Source of the DNA: Bog-473 sp963745665
GTDB taxonomy: Bacteria; Actinomycetota; Acidimicrobiia; Acidimicrobiales; RAAP-2
DNA length: 64,000 nucleotides
Reading direction: 5' to 3'
NCBI GenBank assembly: GCA_963745665.1
Contig: CAVUYE010000002.1
Span: forward strand, 682,001 to 746,000
The notes beneath the pieces are model-generated. The model saw only the letters and a program-made list of their open reading frames with translations, was not told the DNA's origin and did no database searches. Of the stretch, positions 61,118 to 64,000 are shown in pieces. The position numbers were made by a program, and so were the translations under genes. Positions within the stretch are counted from its first letter, which is position 1. Each line of letters begins with the position of its first letter.

Positions 61118-62251
61118 TCACGCGCTGGAGGCGGGCGCGGGGAGCCGTCCCGGCATGGGCACGGCCGTGCCCGGCCAGCGCTTCCGGCTGACCCGGCTCA
61201 ACCTGTTGAGGAGGGTCACCGCACCGGGGTCGTCCTCAATGGGCCGGGTCTCGATCACGCCGGCCGCCTCCATGTCGTTGAAGAGCTCCTCGCCCTTCTC
61301 GGTCCGCAGCAGGGTGAGGGTCCAGTCACCGAAGGCCCCGATACCCCCCGTGGAGATGTCGGCGTGCTCGGCCGCGAAGTCAGGACAGCTCTTGCAGCCC
61401 TCCCTCGTCCAGGCGTGCGCCTCCTTGAGCGGAACTTCGTGGTAGCTGCCATCTCTCATCCAGACCTGGAACACACCCTTGATGTTCATCTTGAGGATGT
61501 CGGCCCGGGCCAGCCCGTACTTCGCCTCGAAGAGCTCGCCGAAGATGGCGTCGTCGAACGTCTTGGAGCAGAGCAGCCCGATGGAGAGCACGAAGCGACG
61601 GGCCACCTTCCCGGCCTTGCGGGCCTGCATGACAGGCGGGGCGGAGGCCTGGCACCCCATGCCCACCAGCGCGATGCGCTCGGCCCCGCCCTCGATCGCC
61701 TCGGCGTAGGCCAGGGGGTTGGCGGAATAGGTGTAGCGCGAACCGGCCGTGGCCAGCACGTCATCCTTGGAGCGGGCCACCTGGGGTATCGCCTTCCAGG
61801 TCGAGCCGTCGCCTTCGAGGCCCGAGACCAGAGCGGCGTCGATGACGTCGTGCTCGAACGCCCAGATGAGGAGCGCGGAGACCAGCCCCCCGTCCTGCCC
61901 CGTGCCCTGCACCGTCGGATCGGTGGCCCGGGCCAGCACGGTGCGGCGCGAGATGCCGGCCACCTCGTCGTCGGTACGGGGCCGCCCGAACAGGTGGGTC
62001 TCGATTTCAGGCTCCCAGGTGCGAAAGCGCGGGCAGGCCCTGGTGCACAGCGTGCAGCCCTTGAGACCGTGGGTGCAGTTGTCGGGCCCGCCGTCGGCGT
62101 CCACATGGAAGGGCCGGTAGACCCCGTCCTGGTCGTTGTAGCCGAGAACGTCGTACGGGCAGACGATCACACAGGCGGAGCACCCCGTGCACAGTCCGGA
62201 CGTCACGACCTCGGTGAACAGCTCGGCCCATTGCGGCTTCTCGGGAGGCAT
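61118..62251 (-). CDS. F420 hydrogenase/dehydrogenase beta subunit (FrhB)-like iron-sulfur protein
   Basis: 377 residues. Two N-terminal 4Fe-4S motifs: CTGCSACVIVCPYDVLGY (residues ~21-38) and CTLCTRACPRF, then the FrhB/FdhB C-terminal domain with QDGGLVSALLIWAFEHDVIDAAL, AGSRYTYSANPLAYAEAI, VGMGCQASAPPVMQA and GCKSCPDFAAEHADISTG. Electron carrier linking ferredoxin-type centres with F420 or flavin. ATG 62251 follows TATGGT by 6 nt (leaderless). In an operon with a thioesterase. Confidence 0.92.
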   Translation of the reverse strand: MPPEKPQWAELFTEVVTSGLCTGCSACVIVCPYDVLGYNDQDGVYRPFHVDADGGPDNCTHGLKGCTLCTRACPRFRTWEPEIETHLFGRPRTDDEVAGISRRTVLARATDPTVQGTGQDGGLVSALLIWAFEHDVIDAALVSGLEGDGSTWKAIPQVARSKDDVLATAGSRYTYSANPLAYAEAIEGGAERIALVGMGCQASAPPVMQARKAGKVARRFVLSIGLLCSKTFDDAIFGELFEAKYGLARADILKMNIKGVFQVWMRDGSYHEVPLKEAHAWTREGCKSCPDFAAEHADISTGGIGAFGDWTLTLLRTEKGEELFNDMEAAGVIETRPIEDDPGAVTLLNRLSRVSRKRWPGTAVPMPGRLPAPASSA

Positions 62252-62299
62252 TGGTCCACCATATTCGGGCTGGCGGCACCGGTCGGATACCTTGCGCTG
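62252..62299. promoter_or_regulatory. Divergent leaderless promoters, frhB-like and fpg genes
   Basis: Minus-strand TATGGT (62263-62258) is 6 nt before the FrhB-like ATG. Plus-strand TACCTT (62288-62293) is 6 nt before the Fpg-like ATG 62300. Neither gene has a Shine-Dalgarno sequence. Confidence 0.45.
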
Positions 62300-63097
62300 A
62301 TGCCCGAGATCCTCGAAGTCGAGCTCTACCGGGTCAGCGCCGAGGCGGCCCTGCACCGGCCGATCACCCGGGCGTGGATGATCGACTCGCGTTACGGCCG
62401 AGGCGGGACGACGCCGGCGCGGCTCCGGTCGGCGCTCGTCGGCCGCTCCTTCAGCGGGGCCCGGCGCATGGGCAAGCTGCTCCTGCTCGACACCGACGGG
62501 GGCCCGACCCTGGGCCTGCGCTTCGGCATGACAGGTGGCCTGGTGGTCGACGGCAACGAGGCGCTCGATCGGCTGCGCTACGGCCCAGGCGTCTTCAACG
62601 AGAGGTGGGTGCGGGCCCGCTTCACTTTCGACGACGGAGGGGAGCTGGTGGTGCACGACCCGCGCCGCTTCGGGTCCCTCGAGCTGTCGCCCGACGAGAG
62701 CCGGCTCGGTCCGGACGCGCTCACCGTGTCGTTGGGCGAGCTCGGGACTGCGCTGGCCATCGCGCCCGGGCGGTCCGGGGTGGCGGCGCCGCTCAAGGCG
62801 CGCTTCATGGACCAGGAACGGTTGGCCGGCGTGGGCAACCTGCTGGCCGACGAGATCCTCTGGCGCGCCGGCCTGGCCCCGGGTCGACGAACGCCACTCA
62901 CTGACGCGGAGCTGCGCCAGCTGCACAAACAGCTGCGCTCGACACTGCGCCAGCTGGGCCGGCGTGGTGGCTCGCACATGGGCGACCTGATGGAGGGCCG
63001 CAACGTTGGGGCACGGTGCCCGCTCGACGGGACGGAGCTGCGCCGGGAGACGGTGGGCGGGCGGACGACCTACTGGTGCCCGGAGCACCAGCACTGA
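62300..63097 (+). CDS. Formamidopyrimidine-DNA glycosylase/endonuclease VIII-like protein
   Basis: 265 residues. Base-excision repair enzyme: MPEILEVELYR with catalytic Pro2 and Glu3, RMGKLLLLDTD with the conserved Lys, FMDQERLAGVGNLLADEILWRAGLAP (helix-two-turn-helix) and a C-terminal zinc-finger-like hairpin. That hairpin reads CPLDG...YWCPEHQ: two of the four usual cysteines are Asp and His, so zinc binding may be altered. Fpg versus Nei specificity is not decided; leaderless-type start. Confidence 0.9.
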   Translation: MPEILEVELYRVSAEAALHRPITRAWMIDSRYGRGGTTPARLRSALVGRSFSGARRMGKLLLLDTDGGPTLGLRFGMTGGLVVDGNEALDRLRYGPGVFNERWVRARFTFDDGGELVVHDPRRFGSLELSPDESRLGPDALTVSLGELGTALAIAPGRSGVAAPLKARFMDQERLAGVGNLLADEILWRAGLAPGRRTPLTDAELRQLHKQLRSTLRQLGRRGGSHMGDLMEGRNVGARCPLDGTELRRETVGGRTTYWCPEHQH

Positions 63098-63111
63098 TCA
63101 GCCCATCCGGT

Positions 63112-64000
63112 TCAACTGAGTCGCCTGCGCACCCACCACACGCAAAGGCCGGCCAGCGCGGCGGAGACGGCAACGAACAGCAGCGTCTCGTAGGTCTGGA
63201 AGGCCCAGAACCGGCTGGCCGGCTGGTAGGTGACCACCTGGTGGAACTTGGTCGAAATGGTGGTGACGCACTGCTGGAACGCCTGCTGCCCGTTCGAAGA
63301 CACGGCGGCCTTCGCCTGGACACCTCGGACACCGGGGGGCGGTCCGTTGAGGCCCGGCATGTTCGGGCACGCCTTCTGCAGAAATGCCACCGACGGTGAC
63401 TGCCCGGCGTCGTTGACGACGCTGTCCGAAACGACGAGCACGTTGGGGATGTCCGGTGGACCGGCCATGAACTGCAGGCTGCCGCCAGGACTCGCGCTGA
63501 AACCGAGCGCCCCATTCGGGTCGATGGCGAGCGATTTCGTGACCGGCGTCATGAAGTGCGGCCTGACCCAGTAGCTGACAGCGAACCGCGCCACGATGAA
63601 GCCGACCAGCGTGACCGCCATGGCGGGGAGCGTGCGGCGGAAGAGCAGCCCGGTGGTGGCACCCAGTGCGAAGGCGAACAACGCGTATCCCGCCGGTACG
63701 AATCCATGCAGACCGAAGGCGGCGGCTCCGAAACGGCTCTGGTTCACTTTGTCGATGGGGCTGTACCACCACGTCACCATCAGGCTCAAGAGTCCGCCGA
63801 CCGCCGCGCTGGCCAGTCCGACGAGCCCGAGCTTGACCAGCAACCAGCGCATCCGGCTCACGCTCTGCGTCCAGGCCAGGCGGAAGGTCCCTGTCTCGAG
63901 CTCGCGGGCGATGAGCGGTGCCCCCCAGAACATCCCGATGAGGACCGGCACGATGAGCACCAGAGCAGTGGCCAAGACCTGCAGCTTCGAGTAAGTGCTG
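63112..64000 (-). CDS. ABC-2 type transporter permease, 5' end outside the window
   Basis: About 296 residues in view; the frame is still open upstream (STYSKLQVLATALVL) so the N terminus is beyond base 64000. Six or more helices: ALVLIVPVLIGMFWGAPLIARELETGTFRLAWTQSVSR carries the family EFExGT-type block as RELETGTFRLAW, typical of ABC-2 permeases of drug/nodulation exporters. A large extracellular loop (SLAIDPNGALG to TISTKFHQVVTYQPASRFW) precedes the last helix. The cognate ATPase is expected just outside. Convergent with the Fpg gene. Confidence 0.88.
   Translation of the reverse strand, partial: STYSKLQVLATALVLIVPVLIGMFWGAPLIARELETGTFRLAWTQSVSRMRWLLVKLGLVGLASAAVGGLLSLMVTWWYSPIDKVNQSRFGAAAFGLHGFVPAGYALFAFALGATTGLLFRRTLPAMAVTLVGFIVARFAVSYWVRPHFMTPVTKSLAIDPNGALGFSASPGGSLQFMAGPPDIPNVLVVSDSVVNDAGQSPSVAFLQKACPNMPGLNGPPPGVRGVQAKAAVSSNGQQAFQQCVTTISTKFHQVVTYQPASRFWAFQTYETLLFVAVSAALAGLCVWWVRRRLS

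Noticed and set aside
1..64000. tRNA, rRNA, CRISPR array, insertion sequence, prophage or integrase
   Set aside because: None found by eye: no direct-repeat arrays, no transposase or integrase motifs, no cloverleaf-like intergenic segment. A tRNAscan or Rfam search was not possible.

Overview
The window reads as a piece of a high-GC (about 70% by eye) actinobacterial chromosome. The signature genes are WhiB1, a PdtaS-type sensor kinase, an ArsA-like ATPase pair, DUF3107, the DUF3090/SCO1664/MSMEG_4193 trio and a WS/DGAT acyltransferase. A complete System I cytochrome c maturation operon and a sigma-28-like promoter fit Acidimicrobiia better than mycobacteria or streptomycetes; that placement is inference. 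No rRNA, tRNA, CRISPR array or insertion sequence was seen. Genes are tightly packed, with many 4-bp ATGA/GTGA overlaps and convergent genes overlapping tail to tail.

0.0-16.3 kb: truncated 5' end with formate-THF ligase, tRNA t6A genes (tsaC, tsaD), a WS/DGAT acyltransferase, an esterase, valS and cysS sharing a 20-bp divergent promoter, an acyl-CoA dehydrogenase behind a palindromic operator, then a less GC-rich patch (DUF2090 aldolase-like protein, N-terminally truncated AraC regulator, haloperoxidase-like hydrolase), DUF5996 and a quinone oxidoreductase. 16.6-21.0 kb: GGDEF protein, MFS transporter, phosphotransferase and low-molecular-weight phosphatase, all readable but broken by about twenty apparent single-base frameshifts, nearly all +1.

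21.0-33.1 kb: TetR, glycosyltransferase, GDP-mannose dehydratase, CcdA, a truncated P-loop kinase, a DJ-1/PfpI protein, and the translationally coupled operon ccmABCDEFGHI for haem export, chaperoning and attachment to apocytochrome c; CcdA would supply electrons to the CcmG-like thioredoxin. 33.1-36.3 kb: a putative iron-sulfur module (SufR-like repressor plus cysteine desulfurase, divergent from an Mrp/ApbC carrier). 36.3-43.9 kb: second membrane diguanylate cyclase, VOC/ABM/enoyl-CoA hydratase operon, dGTPase, DUF3107, two ArsA-family ATPases, an O-methyltransferase.

43.9-53.2 kb: PHP phosphatase, PdtaS-type kinase convergent with whiB1 (which has a perfect TGTGA-N6-TCACA CRP-type site upstream), glycerophosphodiesterase coupled to etfBA, a coupled MBOAT/SGNH acyl-transfer pair, a TauE/SafE exporter. 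53.3-64.0 kb: the SCO1664-DUF3090-phosphomutase operon divergent from a family 5 uracil-DNA glycosylase, an aminoglycoside-phosphotransferase-like kinase, a KSTD-like flavoprotein, a HAD hydrolase, a coupled GlxA regulator/DJ-1 pair, a thioesterase with an FrhB-like iron-sulfur protein, an Fpg/Nei glycosylase, and an ABC-2 permease running off the end. A recurring feature is a TANNNT hexamer 6-9 nt before the start codon with no ribosome binding site, suggesting widespread leaderless mRNAs and several very short bidirectional promoters.
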